Shown: one piece after another, positions 18,162 to 28,301 of the stretch
How the letters are laid out: each line of letters starts with the position of its first letter
Position numbering within the stretch: the stretch's first letter is position 1
DNA from: Coptis chinensis
Taxonomy: Eukaryota; Streptophyta; Magnoliopsida; Ranunculales; Ranunculaceae
DNA length: 64,000 bases
Assembly (NCBI GenBank): GCA_015680905.1
Contig: CM027381.1
Coordinates: forward strand, 85,957,501 to 86,021,500
Reading direction: 5' to 3'
The notes under the pieces: model-generated
What the model was told of the DNA's origin: nothing
Databases searched by the model: none
The model's input: only the letters and a program-made list of their open reading frames with translations
Translations under genes and position numbers: made by a program

Positions 18162-20939
18162 ATGGCTCATAGTCTCACGTCCAATTCGTTTCTCTTCATC
18201 ACCACTCCTCATTCAAAACCAAGTCACAAGAACCAAAAGCTAAGGGTATCTGCCCAAGGAAGTAGGCCTTCTCCCTCTGCATCATTTGGTCTTGGCAAGA
18301 AACAAGGACTAGAAAATGTTAATGGAGTCTTTCAGGATTTGGGAGGGAAGATATCTGATGTCAAGTCATTGATACCAGTTAGTAAGTCATCTCCTCTAGG
18401 CAACTTTAGACGTAAGGATGGGGGGACAGTGTTCGTGGCTGGTGCAACTGGTCAAGCTGGCATTCGTATTGCGCAGACTCTCCTGCGTCAAGGATTCACT
18501 GTTAGAGCTGGTGTGCCTGATCTTTCTGCTGCTCAAGAACTTGCTCTTCTTGCCTCCAAATACAAGGTTAGCGCAGCGCTTAATATATTTCAGATTAAGA
18601 GCAGTTCTGAATTTGTGCGCAGCGCAATTAGCTTTTATTTAATTTAATCTGACTTAGTATTCGAAAAAAGAAAAAGAAAAACGAAAAACATGTAAATCAA
18701 AGTTAAGCATAAACGAGAAATTAAACAACTCATAACATATATAACTCATAGCATATTAAGACGAGATAAGTTTCACTTTTGGAACAACTGCTATCAACTC
18801 AATTAACAGATTATGTTTCCTAAGTGAGGTGCTAGGTAGCTCTTTGGCTAATGTCATTGTCTTTGAAAGGACTGTCTAGCTAATGTGGTATGCATTTAGG
18901 ACAAATGGAGGATCATGTAGTACATAAGATAGATTGGACCAGCTGATAGCCTGATGAGTGATCATTGCGAAGTAAAGTCATATCAATAGCAAACAGGCGA
19001 AGGGGAAAGTGGTGCAATAGTTTGTGGACCTACGAAAATGCAGAACAACGAGTTCGAAAACTCATCAAATTATTTTTAACATTTCCAAATTTCTCATTAT
19101 GGCAGATCATATCTCCTGACGAATCGAAACGTCTGTTTGCCGTGGAGTCCACCTATGAAAAAGCAGAAGCCATTGCGAAAGCCATTAGCAACGCCAGCAA
19201 AGTTGTGGTAACAATTGGTCCCACAGAAAATGGCCCCAGCTCCGAAGTTACCACTGCCGATGCCCTACAAGTCATCCAAGCCTCTCAGCTTGCAGGTGTT
19301 GGTCATGTGGCAATTATTTATGATAGTAAATCCAATTCGTCCCCATCCACGTACAGTGTACTGGGTGGGATTTCGTCATTCTTCAGCAATATGTTTGCAA
19401 AGTCTCAACCATTAACAATAACGGAGTTTCTGGAGAAAGTGGTGGAAACAGATTTGAGTTACACCTTGATAAAGACTAACTTGACAGAGGATTTCTCCCC
19501 GGAGAGTTCCTATAATGTCGTGGTATCGGCTGAAGGGACCTACGGTGTAAACGACTTCAAAGTAATGTAATGTATGCGACAATGATTAATAATTTTTATT
19601 TTTTATATATTTAACTAATTTATTTATTTTGTTTCATCTAATAGACTGATAATCGTGCTGTTTTGGTATAGGTATCCAAGTCACAGATAGCGTCACTTGT
19701 GGCTGATGTCTTCTCCAATACTGCTGTGGCAGAAAACAAGGTAATGTTAACTTATAGCAATCCCTAATAAGTTGCTGGGTAATCCAAGTGTACAGTCCTC
19801 ATTCATAACTCAATTTAACCCTATTTAAAAAAGACTGAAGGATAAGCGCATAAGCTTCCATGGTGAAAATTCCTATTATGACATATATACTGTTAATCTC
19901 TACAAGTGGAATCAAGTTGAACCGTTTCTGACTACTAATTAATAGAGCTTATTGTGAAAACATTTGGAGATGTCTTGCGGTATCTGCTAAAGAAATTGTG
20001 AGCACCATTGCATACGCCTTAACTATGGACCAGTTTGTTTCCCATCTCGTATATATTTTCATTCATGTATGTTTTAGTATACCTTTAATATGTTTCTCTT
20101 ATAAAGAATTCAATCTCAAAAGTCATATGATTTTAATTGATTTACATGCATACGTATGCTATTTCTAAAATGAAGTGAATGCTAAGATTTCAATAATGTT
20201 TGTTCAGGTTGTCAAAGTTTCTACTGATCCAGCAGCACCATCAAAACCTGTGGATCAACTTTTCAGGTAACTGCATTTACCTACTACCTTCAATCATTAC
20301 TATATTGGGAAAAGTTTACACAAACCATCAAGTGTGTGTCTGCTACAGTATTGGTTATTTATTTGTTTTTAGGAAGAGGTTTAATATCTTCCTCATGATT
20401 ACAGCATTATTCCTGAGGATGGGAGAAGGCAAGCTTATGCTGAAGAATTGGCAAAAGCCAGGGCGGAGGAGGAAGCAATAAAAGCCTCTGAGAAAGCCCG
20501 TGAAGCAGCTGAGGCAGCAAAGAAACTAGAAGAAGAGGTGAAAAAGCTTTCCGAACAAGAAGCTAAAGCCAGTAGCCTTGCAGAAGAAGCTCGAAAGAAG
20601 GCAGAGGCTGCAGGGACCTCTGTTGAGAACCTGTTCAACAAAGCGAAAGATATGAGTGCAGGATTTTCTTGGAAAGAATTCAGCTCACAGATAGCAACTG
20701 CTGTTCAAACGCCTGATGAAAAACCAAAAGTTCAGATTGCCACTGTACGAGGTGAGGCCAAGGCTCGCACATTGCCAGCCAAGAAGGCAGTCATCAAACA
20801 AATCACCCCTAAACTGCGCTCTTTGACGCCAAAGAAAGAACTGAAATCAAAAGCAGCACCAACAGAACCCAAAAAGGAAGTGAAGAATGTGTTTGGTGGT
20901 CTGTTTAAGCAAGAAACCTTCTACATGGACGACGATTAA
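18162..20939 (+). CDS. PTAC16: Plastid transcriptionally active chromosome protein 16 (pTAC16)
   Basis: Five exons join in frame: 18162-18566, 19106-19561, 19672-19740, 20208-20266 and 20405-20939. All junctions have GT...AG borders, giving 507 codons plus TAA, close to the usual length near 510. The Met at 18162 is chosen over an in-frame Met 46 codons upstream because a Ser/Thr-rich plastid transit peptide follows it. Residues 88-120 form a Rossmann start with the dinucleotide-binding motif VAGATGQAG. The NAD(P)-binding-like domain continues through exon 2. Exon 5 encodes an Ala/Glu/Lys coiled coil (about residues 340-400) and a basic tail ending FYMDDD. In Arabidopsis pTAC16 is found in plastid nucleoid preparations and at thylakoids and is phosphorylated depending on the STN7 kinase; a membrane-anchoring role for nucleoids is proposed. 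No disabling change was seen. Confidence 0.93.
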
Positions 20940-22102
20940 AGAATGAAGTATGTTTTGTGCAGGCTATTTTTGTTTAAAATGGTCCAAGAGGGTCTAAAAT
21001 GTCTTGGAAATGTTGGTTTTGATATTTATTTGTTCATGTTTCTCACGAAGATGATATCTTTATTCCTTGTAATGGATCTTATTTTATCGGTCTGTCTCTA
21101 GATGTTCCATCTGTTGAGGCTGTGAAAAGAAGAGATAGACGATTAAATGACTAAGACATTAAATATCACTTTGAGCAGCAATCATTGGTTGAGTTTTTGT
21201 AATAATTTGCACCATCTAAAGCTCTGGTAAGCTTATCTGAACACATTAAAGTCCAACAACTCTGCTATCTCATGGTTGATTAAACAGACCGAGACGTCAT
21301 TTGTCACTGAAAAAGCGTCGGTATTAGTGTATAAGGAGTGGAAACACTTTTAGTAAAGATGGAGCAAATTGCATATTTCCTATGTAGATCAACGTCTATA
21401 TGTGCCCTGTCAACGAGTGTTGGACTGGTTTGCTCCCCCCCGAACAGACCAAACACCTAAGAGGCAAAAGATACTGTGCCATGTCAACTACAGAAGGAGC
21501 CAGGTACATACTAAACTGTGAGCTGTCGATGGAGGCATGTCTAATGAATGCATGTACATGCTATTAAACTACTTCTACCATGTGTGATAGAACTGTTAAA
21601 TTACATGTTAGTGGTGATGCTAAAAGAGTTGTGATATTGATATATTGAGAGAAACCAAGAAAAAGAACAATGGATTGAGAGATTGGAGATTGATTAGAGT
21701 TAGAGTGATTGAGTTGAATTATTGTTCTCTATCCAGAGTTACACATTTATACTTGCTTGGGTTCCTACTTTAGGTGTGAAATAACCAAATTATTAGATAT
21801 GGATGTTCACACTTATAAAAACATGGGACTTTACATATATGATATATTTTAATAGGAGCATAAACATGTAATTCGTTGAACAACGTGTCTTTGTGATGCT
21901 TAAAAAGAGCCTCTGAGGTAAACAAACATCAAGACTTTTTGTGGTTGGGGACAGCCAGATTGAAGTTAATTTCCTTGAGGATAGTTACTTTTCGGTTTAT
22001 TTTGTGCTCAAGAAACCCTTTCTAGGCATAAGTTAGTTAAAGAGTTCTTCGATCAAAAGAATTTAAGCGAGAAGTCACTCTCTCCTTAAAGTTATTTATT
22101 TT
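20940..22102. other. PTAC16 3' flank and intergenic DNA
   Basis: The first 100-300 bp are the probable 3' untranslated region of PTAC16, T-rich and without a clear single polyadenylation signal. The rest is non-coding with no recognised element. Confidence 0.5.
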
Positions 22103-22314
22103 AGGGTTAACTAGTATTACTCCTACTAGATGAGCCAATTATGATTTTTTCCCCGATTAGATGGGGAAATCTAGGTCAAAAAAAAAAAAAAAACACGGTC
22201 AACCCAAGTTGATTTTTTTTATTGTGTGTACTTAGGGGAAAACCCTAATTTCCCCATCTAGTTGGGGCAATCCTAATTTGCTCATCTGGTAGGGGGGTAA
22301 TACTAGTTAACCCT
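22103..22314. mobile_element. 212-bp MITE
   Basis: The ends AGGGTTAACTAGTATTAC and GTAATACTAGTTAACCCT are perfect 18-bp inverted repeats, and similarity continues inward (CATCTAGT/ACTAGATG, TTCCCCATCTA). The interior has a 16-bp A-run. No convincing target duplication could be defined because the flanks are T-rich, so the superfamily is open. Confidence 0.75.
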
Positions 22315-22345
22315 TTATTCTATTTCTAATCAAACTCTGTTGTAG

Positions 22346-24377
22346 GATGAAGATCGAAAATGCAACCCTAAAGAATGTATAGAGAGTATGGATCACTTGA
22401 CGTCCTCTGTTCATAGGCTTCCCCTGTCGCTCTTGAAGGTAATTTCTCTATGGCATTTTCCCCTTTACGAAATGATCCCGTCATTGAAAAGAAGTAGTGC
22501 CTTTTAAAGAAGAAAATGAGTAATATTCTGAAAACTAAAAATTGAATTGAAAAACTTATGATTATTACATCAGTTCTTGTATTTATACTACTTTTACAAT
22601 CACTACATAAATTGGTGACTAGACATTCTGTTACACCTAACTGATTTTGATTATGACCTTTTGTTATTCCTAACTAACTCTGATTCTGTTGTAACTGTCT
22701 TGAGCTGACATGGCTAGCATCATTTGTTACATGTTCTCCGTTACCTTTGAGATGAATTAATTATCTTAATTTCTCCGAATAATGAATAGTAACTTTGTAG
22801 GCACAGCTCATTTCTGGTTTTATACACTGGTAGTTGAAATAGCGAAGCTTTTTTTTTGTGTGCAAACTTAGTTTCATCGTTTTCCCAAAATAGTAGGTTA
22901 TATAAATTATAAACTGCCTGACACTCATTATGTAGGCCAAAGATTCCTCAACGTCATCAGGCTTTGTTTCTAGCACACTTGCAGCCCTCGATGGCATTAT
23001 CACCGAAGCAAAACTTGTAAGGACAGCTCTTGGGAGTTCTCTTCCTGTTAGCTCGTTAGCTGAAGCGGACACTGGACCAATTGGTGAAACTCATGCCTTG
23101 GAGCCCACAGATGGTTGTGGGGTTCCAATAGTGAAAAACTGGACTCTCTTTCTGCTGCTGGATTTGAGATAGTAGAGCTCCTGTTTCTTTTTTTTTTGCT
23201 AAGGGTAATTGGTTGTATTAAGGGCATCTTCAATAGGGGTGTAAACCGTTATAGAGTGGAAATTTTACACCCCAAATGCCAAAAACTCTTTCAATGGGGT
23301 GTTAGGGCATCTCCAATAGAGAGTGTAAAATTCACATCCACATAAGCTCCACATAGATGCCATTAGGATTATATACTCTATCTACCTCCTAAGTAAATAA
23401 GGTCTATATTTACACTTTATAGCTCTTTTAATGGTAGGTGGAAGAAAATGTGTAAAAACAGATAGCGACGGACTTAAATTGTCGTTTATTTAAAAATAAA
23501 GAAGAGTATCAGACTTGGCCCATCGCAATGATATTAAATAAATGTTGAAATGTGTTGAAGTGACTTCTATTTTCACTCAAACCCATAGCGACGGACCGGA
23601 TCTGTGGCAAAGCCATTTAATAATCTTGAGACGTGATTTCAAGTGACGTCCGATTTTTTTTTTCTTTGGGACGTGTGTTGGAGTGTCGTCCGGGCTATTT
23701 TATCAACTAATAGTGGGATGGAGAATTTCCCACCCCCTCTATTAACTGATAGGCTATTACATACGGTTTAACACCCCCATTGGATAGAGTTTTTTGACAC
23801 TTACGGTGTAATTTTTTTACTCTATACGGTTTATACTTTCCATTGGAGATGCCCTTCTACCGTAGGTAATAGAGTATTAGTTGATAGAGAGGCTGGGAAA
23901 TTTTCCCTCTCGCTATCAGCTAATAAAAAACCCGGGTGACACTCGAATAGACGTCTGAGTAAAAAAAAATTTGGACGTCACTTGGAGTGTCGTCCCTATC
24001 TATTTCTAAAGTTACAATTTGAAAATTTTAAACTCGGACGACACTTGAAGTGACGTCCCACTTAAATTTAAAGAGAGACGTCACTTCAAGTGTTATCCGA
24101 GTTTAAAATTGAATTTTTTTACGCTTCTCCATTGAAAACAATAGAGAGTGAATATTTATGGACTCTACAATAATTTACAATTAGAGTTGTAAAATCCTAA
24201 TGACACTTAAGTGGCGCCTATGTGGAGGTGTAATTTTACACCCTCAATTGGAGATGTGTTGGTGAGAACCTTGAGTAGGCTCTCCAACATTACAATTTAC
24301 AAGAGCTCCTGATTCTGGCAGCTCAGACTTTGAAAGAGGGCTTGATTGGAAAGGCCTCTGAAGATAAAACCAGATGA
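22346..24377 (+). pseudogene. 3' fragment of an unidentified gene, frameshifted and split by an insertion
   Basis: Exon-like segment 1 (22346-22438, 31 codons) lies between a TGTAG acceptor and an AAG/GTAATT donor and includes NPKECIESMDHLTSSVHRLP. Segment 2 starts at 22936 after TGTAG with AKDSSTSSGFVSSTLAALDG. It continues ALGSSLPVS and then needs a frameshift near 23110 to reach SNSEKLDSLSAAGFEIVELL. There it is cut at 23183 by an insertion. Beyond it, from 24302, the frame resumes ELLILAAQTLKEGLIGKASE and stops at TGA 24375-24377. The composition is that of a helical, coiled-coil-like C-terminus, but I cannot name the family with confidence. No upstream exons were found, so the gene is 5'-truncated. 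Confidence 0.6.
23184..24301. mobile_element. Inverted-repeat-rich insertion with 10-bp flanking duplication
   Basis: AGAGCTCCTG occurs immediately before (23174-23183) and at the end of (24302-24311) this 1.1-kb stretch, within one exon. Inside are two overlapping inverted pairs. GGGCATCTTCAATAGGGGTG (about 23220) pairs with a copy ending near 23853. GGGCATCTCCAATAGAGAGT (about 23306) pairs with TTACACCCTCAATTGGAGAT near 24255. Several GGACGTCACTTG/AAGTGACGTCC blocks lie between. The 10-bp duplication fits a MULE, but the best inverted repeats do not sit at the very edges, so this may be a composite of two MITEs. Confidence 0.65.
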
Positions 24378-25864
24378 ATCCATTGTGTATATGTATAATT
24401 GGCAATCCGTTGTAAATAATTTCTTGTGAAAATGTGTTTTGATACGTACTCCCAAATGTTTGCTTTGGCCTAGAAGGAAGAATGGAATGCGTATAGCAAA
24501 GGAAAACAACAGTCAGCTGTGCCTGTGAGTTATATTAGATTGAAATGTAAATTAACTTCGCGACCTGAATGTGCGTATTCTAAGTGGTCGAGTGAGTGAA
24601 TAACACTGAATATACGTTCGTTTCACAATAGATTAATATCTCAATTTCTGAGTACTATTTTCTGTCTTCATCAACAGTTTCTCTGTTCAATTTCTCACTC
24701 ATACAGAGAAGAACAAAATCGCAAATCTCATAAATGAGAAAGAAACTCTCTTCATTTACAATTGCCGACTTCCCTGAAGAAGTTCAGCTCTGCCGTTGGA
24801 ACGAGCCTCCCTTAGTCAACAATTTAAGATAATTGTTTTCTTCTACTTGTGAACAATTCACTGTTACGACGCTACCTTGGCCAATGAATCGTTCTTGGGG
24901 AACACAACACTACGATATTAGAAAAGGGAAGAAGAGGATATTCAAAATTTGGTGGTGTTCAAAAATGTCTCACATGTCAATTTTACACAAAGCATTGCTC
25001 TCTAAAGTCTAGAACCTAAAAACCATCAATCAATTAACCTTCAACTAGAAGTGAAGCCTGAATCAAAACCAACTGGTTCTATAATTTTGGGAGCTGATCA
25101 ACAGAGAAGCAAAGATCTGGAGATTATGACCAGCCAGTTGGTAAAATCTTAATAGAGATAAGCAAGCATTCAGACCAAAGATCAAGTTGCAGAAAACACA
25201 ACAGAAATCGATACAAAATTAAAATAGCAATCACTTGATCATTACTAAAACCTAATGCTCTTTCATACCAAAAGAGAACCACTTGAAACCACAACTCCAC
25301 TTCTCCGGCAAAGAAGGGGCACTTGGGAACCAATGCCAAGTTTGCCTAGCACAAAGCCTCTTGGCCATGTATAGTAGTGTAAACATGCTGATAATTATGG
25401 GAGCAAATGTACATGAACTTCTTGCACATATCTCTAACAAACTCCCAATCTCCATCCATTCTCTTCTTGTTTCTCCTCCTCTTAAACCCCACAACTTCAT
25501 GCTTCTTAATATTCCATGTTTTCCGATTCCTCCAATCATATACAGTTTTTCCCATCACCAGCATTACTCACCAATCTAGCAAATGTAAGCTCACCATTAC
25601 CTGATAGGCTAATCTCTCCAGTTTCCGCTCTCCAAATCAAACGCCACAAAGTACAATCATTTCATCGGATAACTGAGAAGTCTAAACAACTTATTATTTA
25701 GATCATTTGTAACTAACATATAAAGCTACATTATCACATCAATATAATAACACTATCATCCATTACGCATTCAACATAATTGATTAAAATAACAGCAGCA
25801 CATAATCCAAAATTAATAAAACATCTAAGTAAAAACATGAAAAGTAATAACCAGAGTGAGTCAA
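24378..25864. other. Intergenic DNA, including the RPL26 3' flank
   Basis: No gene is supported. A minus-strand open stretch at about 25564-25250 (Trp/Arg/Lys-rich, including KTWNIKKHEVVGF) has plausible composition but no start context, splice partners or family match. The last 100-200 bp before 25865 should contain the RPL26 3' untranslated region. Confidence 0.4.
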
Positions 25865-26302
25865 TCAATCGACGTTCTGCATAACATCCTCAGTAGTAAA
25901 CTTAGTCCCCTTGTCCTTGTCAGCAGCACGACCCTTGGCCTTACGTTCAAGAAGAGACTTGCGATCCTTATCAAGCCTCAACTTAGTGACAACAACTTTG
26001 GATGGATTAATACCAACATTGACAGTTGACCCATTGACTTTCTCACGAGTGATTCTCTCAATATGAATGACCCACTTACGACGGTAAACTTGAACTACTT
26101 TACCTTCACGTCCTTTGTATGTACCACGAACGACTTGGACTTCATCATCTTTGCGGACTGGGACAGAACGAACGTTGTATTTGCTACGGAGATCTGTTGA
26201 TAGTGGGGCAGACATTAACACGCGGCGAACGCTGGATGGTGCCGTGAAATGTGCCTTGCGGTTCTTGCGACGGGAACTCGTCACTCGAGGACTGAACTTC
26301 AT
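25865..26302 (-). CDS. RPL26: 60S ribosomal protein L26 (uL24)
   Basis: A single uninterrupted frame of 145 codons on the minus strand, the normal length for eukaryotic L26. It begins [20 protein letters not shown], the basic N-terminus of the family. The KOW motif follows at about residues 50-78 ([20 protein letters not shown]). It ends with a Lys-rich tail and [10 protein letters not shown]. The protein binds 25S/5.8S rRNA near the polypeptide exit tunnel in the cytosolic large subunit. No intron is present in the coding part. Site II and telo-box motifs lie upstream, typical of plant ribosomal protein genes. No disabling change is visible, so the gene is probably functional. Confidence 0.96.
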   Translation of the reverse strand: MKFSPRVTSSRRKNRKAHFTAPSSVRRVLMSAPLSTDLRSKYNVRSVPVRKDDEVQVVRGTYKGREGKVVQVYRRKWVIHIERITREKVNGSTVNVGINPSKVVVTKLRLDKDRKSLLERKAKGRAADKDKGTKFTTEDVMQNVD

Positions 26303-26500
26303 TGTTCTGGTGACTCTGCCGCTGCTCTGCTCTGCTTTCCTTCAGGGGAGAAAATGAAGAAACGAAATAAGTATGTTTTTATATTGGTTTCATCTCTAGG
26401 GTTAGGGGATGTTTGTTTGGGCTTTTGTTATTTGGGCTTACTCGTAGAGATTCAGAGTGTGATGGATGTGCTGTTCTTATGGGTATTTTGACTAAACCCT
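26303..26500 (-). promoter_or_regulatory. RPL26 promoter with site II and telo-box motifs
   Basis: TGGGCT occurs at 26418-26423 and 26433-26438; read on either strand this is the site II element (TGGGCY) bound by TCP factors. A telo-box half TAGGGTT lies at 26397-26403 and AAACCCTAG near 26493. Paired site II and telo-box motifs just upstream are the standard arrangement in plant ribosomal protein genes. Confidence 0.65.
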
Positions 26501-26965
26501 AGGGGTGAAATTTGGGTCGGGTTAGCCCAAGCCCGATGAGCTAAAACCCAACTTTTGTTGGTCCTGGGCTAACATTTCAGTTCCGTAGTTGGGCTTCATC
26601 TTATAAAATTAAATAAGGGTTAGGCTAGAATATCAAATAACTGAAAAACCCAAGCTCGTGTGCATATATCTTCATTCATTTTATTCCGTTATATTGTTTT
26701 CTTATAGGGATATATTTTTGACAAAAATAAGGTTGAAAATATCCATTTTAAAGAGAATAATAGAATCATACAAATTATTTTTCTTTTTAAATAATCAAAT
26801 CCCTTTGATTTCATTATAATATTACAATTTTGATGTTATTTATCTCCTAAAAACCCGAGAAAAATACCAACCCGAGTTGGGTTTGGGCTCACATATTTTG
26901 GTCGGGTTAGGACTTGGGTTGAAGCATAAACCCGCCCACCCCCCGTCCCCCCAAAGTAACAATCG
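26501..26965. repeat. GGGTCGGGTT-type repeat DNA
   Basis: The stretch starts CTAGGGGTGAAATTTGGGTC and ends with AACCCGCCCACCCCCC-type sequence, with GGGTTAG/CCAACCCG words inside. This is reminiscent of hAT-like non-autonomous elements, but no target duplication was identified. Nothing coding is present. Confidence 0.35.
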
Positions 26966-27369
26966 TCACAAAAGACACCCCCCCCCCCCCCCACTCCATC
27001 TTGATTCCGTCTCAAAACTGTCAGGTAATCGTTTGCTTTTTCAATACCAAATTTACCCTTACAACTAGTCATTAAGATTATATCCCTATTTTACCATTAT
27101 ACATCCTTTATAAACAACCAACGACTTATTCCTCACCAAACACACAATTGTGCTGAAATCCTCTCTCATGGCCGTGGTTTTGATAAGGTCAAATCAACTT
27201 AATCCATCTCACATTCTCTTGCATTATTCATCTTACCTCTCACTTCCTTCATTTGTCATCTTATTTCCTTGATTCGTCTGAACTCGAATTGGTCAGTTGA
27301 GTAAAATCAAAATGCTTTACTAAATTTGGGAAATAAAGTTTTATTGTTGTTCTGATTTTTGAGGTACCA

Positions 27370-27702
27370 ATGAGTTACGAGAAAGGAATGTCATCGAGAA
27401 GCAAAAAGGGTTGTTTTAATTGTGGGGAATCTGATCATTGGAAGGTTGATTGTCCTTGGCATGACATCCGTTGTCCTAAACCATGATGTCCAGAAACTAC
27501 GAAGCTTCGTTGGAATGAGCAGGAACATAGCAAAGGAAAGAGGTTCCTTATTGGATGCAATGGAGCACCAAGGTGTAAGGGTTTCATGTGGGTTGATGAT
27601 GTTGCTATAAAAGGTGTTGTAAAGGATAAAACTATGAAAGGCATTGTGAAGGAGGTTGAGAGGCAGGTGCCGACTAGCAAAGTCGATAAAACCTTTAGGT
27701 GA
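27370..27702 (+). pseudogene. CCHC + GRF zinc-finger protein frame carried by the MULE
   Basis: From the ATG at 27370 one frame of 110 codons runs to TGA 27700-27702, broken by a single TGA at codon 39 (27484-27486). Residues 15-28 form a CCHC knuckle (CFNCGESDHWKVDC). A GRF-type zinc-finger pattern follows (RFLIGCNGAPRCKGFMWVDD), then a Lys-rich tail. CCHC and GRF fingers bind single-stranded nucleic acid. The frame lies inside the MULE, opposite in direction to the transposase, like the second gene of MuDR, but it is not an obvious mudrB homologue. It may be cargo from a host gene or an accessory factor. One change separates it from an open frame. Confidence 0.6.
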
Positions 27703-28301
27703 TGATACCAGAGGTCTGGGGCTCGAACCTCGCTAGCATCAAAGAGTTACTGATCTTATTTATAATAGGCTTGCCAAAAAAATGAGGTGGAGAACCCCAT
27801 GGAAGGTGGGAAGTGAAGCTAAGCATTGATGGTCCTGGTGGTATTAAGATGCAAATTAAAGGCAGTGTATCTGATGTTACTGAAATTGAAAAAAAGCTAT
27901 CACTTTAATGTAACTTAATGGAAGTGACCTACTTTATTGTTACAAGTGATCTACTAATACTTGTCATACACACATAGCAATATATGCACAAAATTTACAA
28001 CAAACCAAACTTGAAGATCCAAACATAGCATTGACACTAGTGTTATACAATCAAAAAACACATAGCAATCAAAACATAAGACGACATAGTAGTGCTTCAA
28101 AAGCGAGCATTGTCAAATTGTTTAAGTGAAAGCATAAACATAACACTAACGACATATACAAAATGCTTCCAAAACATAACAGCAAAGACCTAATTAAACT
28201 ATTTTGTGTAGTCTCTGCCTCTGAAGGTCCACAAAAAGAACAAGATGCCTTAGTGGCCTTCCACTTGGTGTTATAGGTGGCATAAGAGTCATGGCTGGTA
28301 T

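Noticed and set aside
24462-24530. Possible further exon (KEEWNAYSKGKQQSAVP) after the split gene fragment
   Set aside because: The upstream frame already ends at TGA 24375-24377, and the piece cannot be joined without assuming an extra intron with no support.
25250-25564. Minus-strand open stretch with plausible amino-acid composition
   Set aside because: Overlapping frames of similar length exist on both strands, and there is no start context, splice partner or recognised family.
27712-27745. GGCTCGAACCTCG resembling a tRNA or SINE B box
   Set aside because: No A box at the right distance, no cloverleaf and no SINE tail was found; an isolated B-box-like word is not enough.
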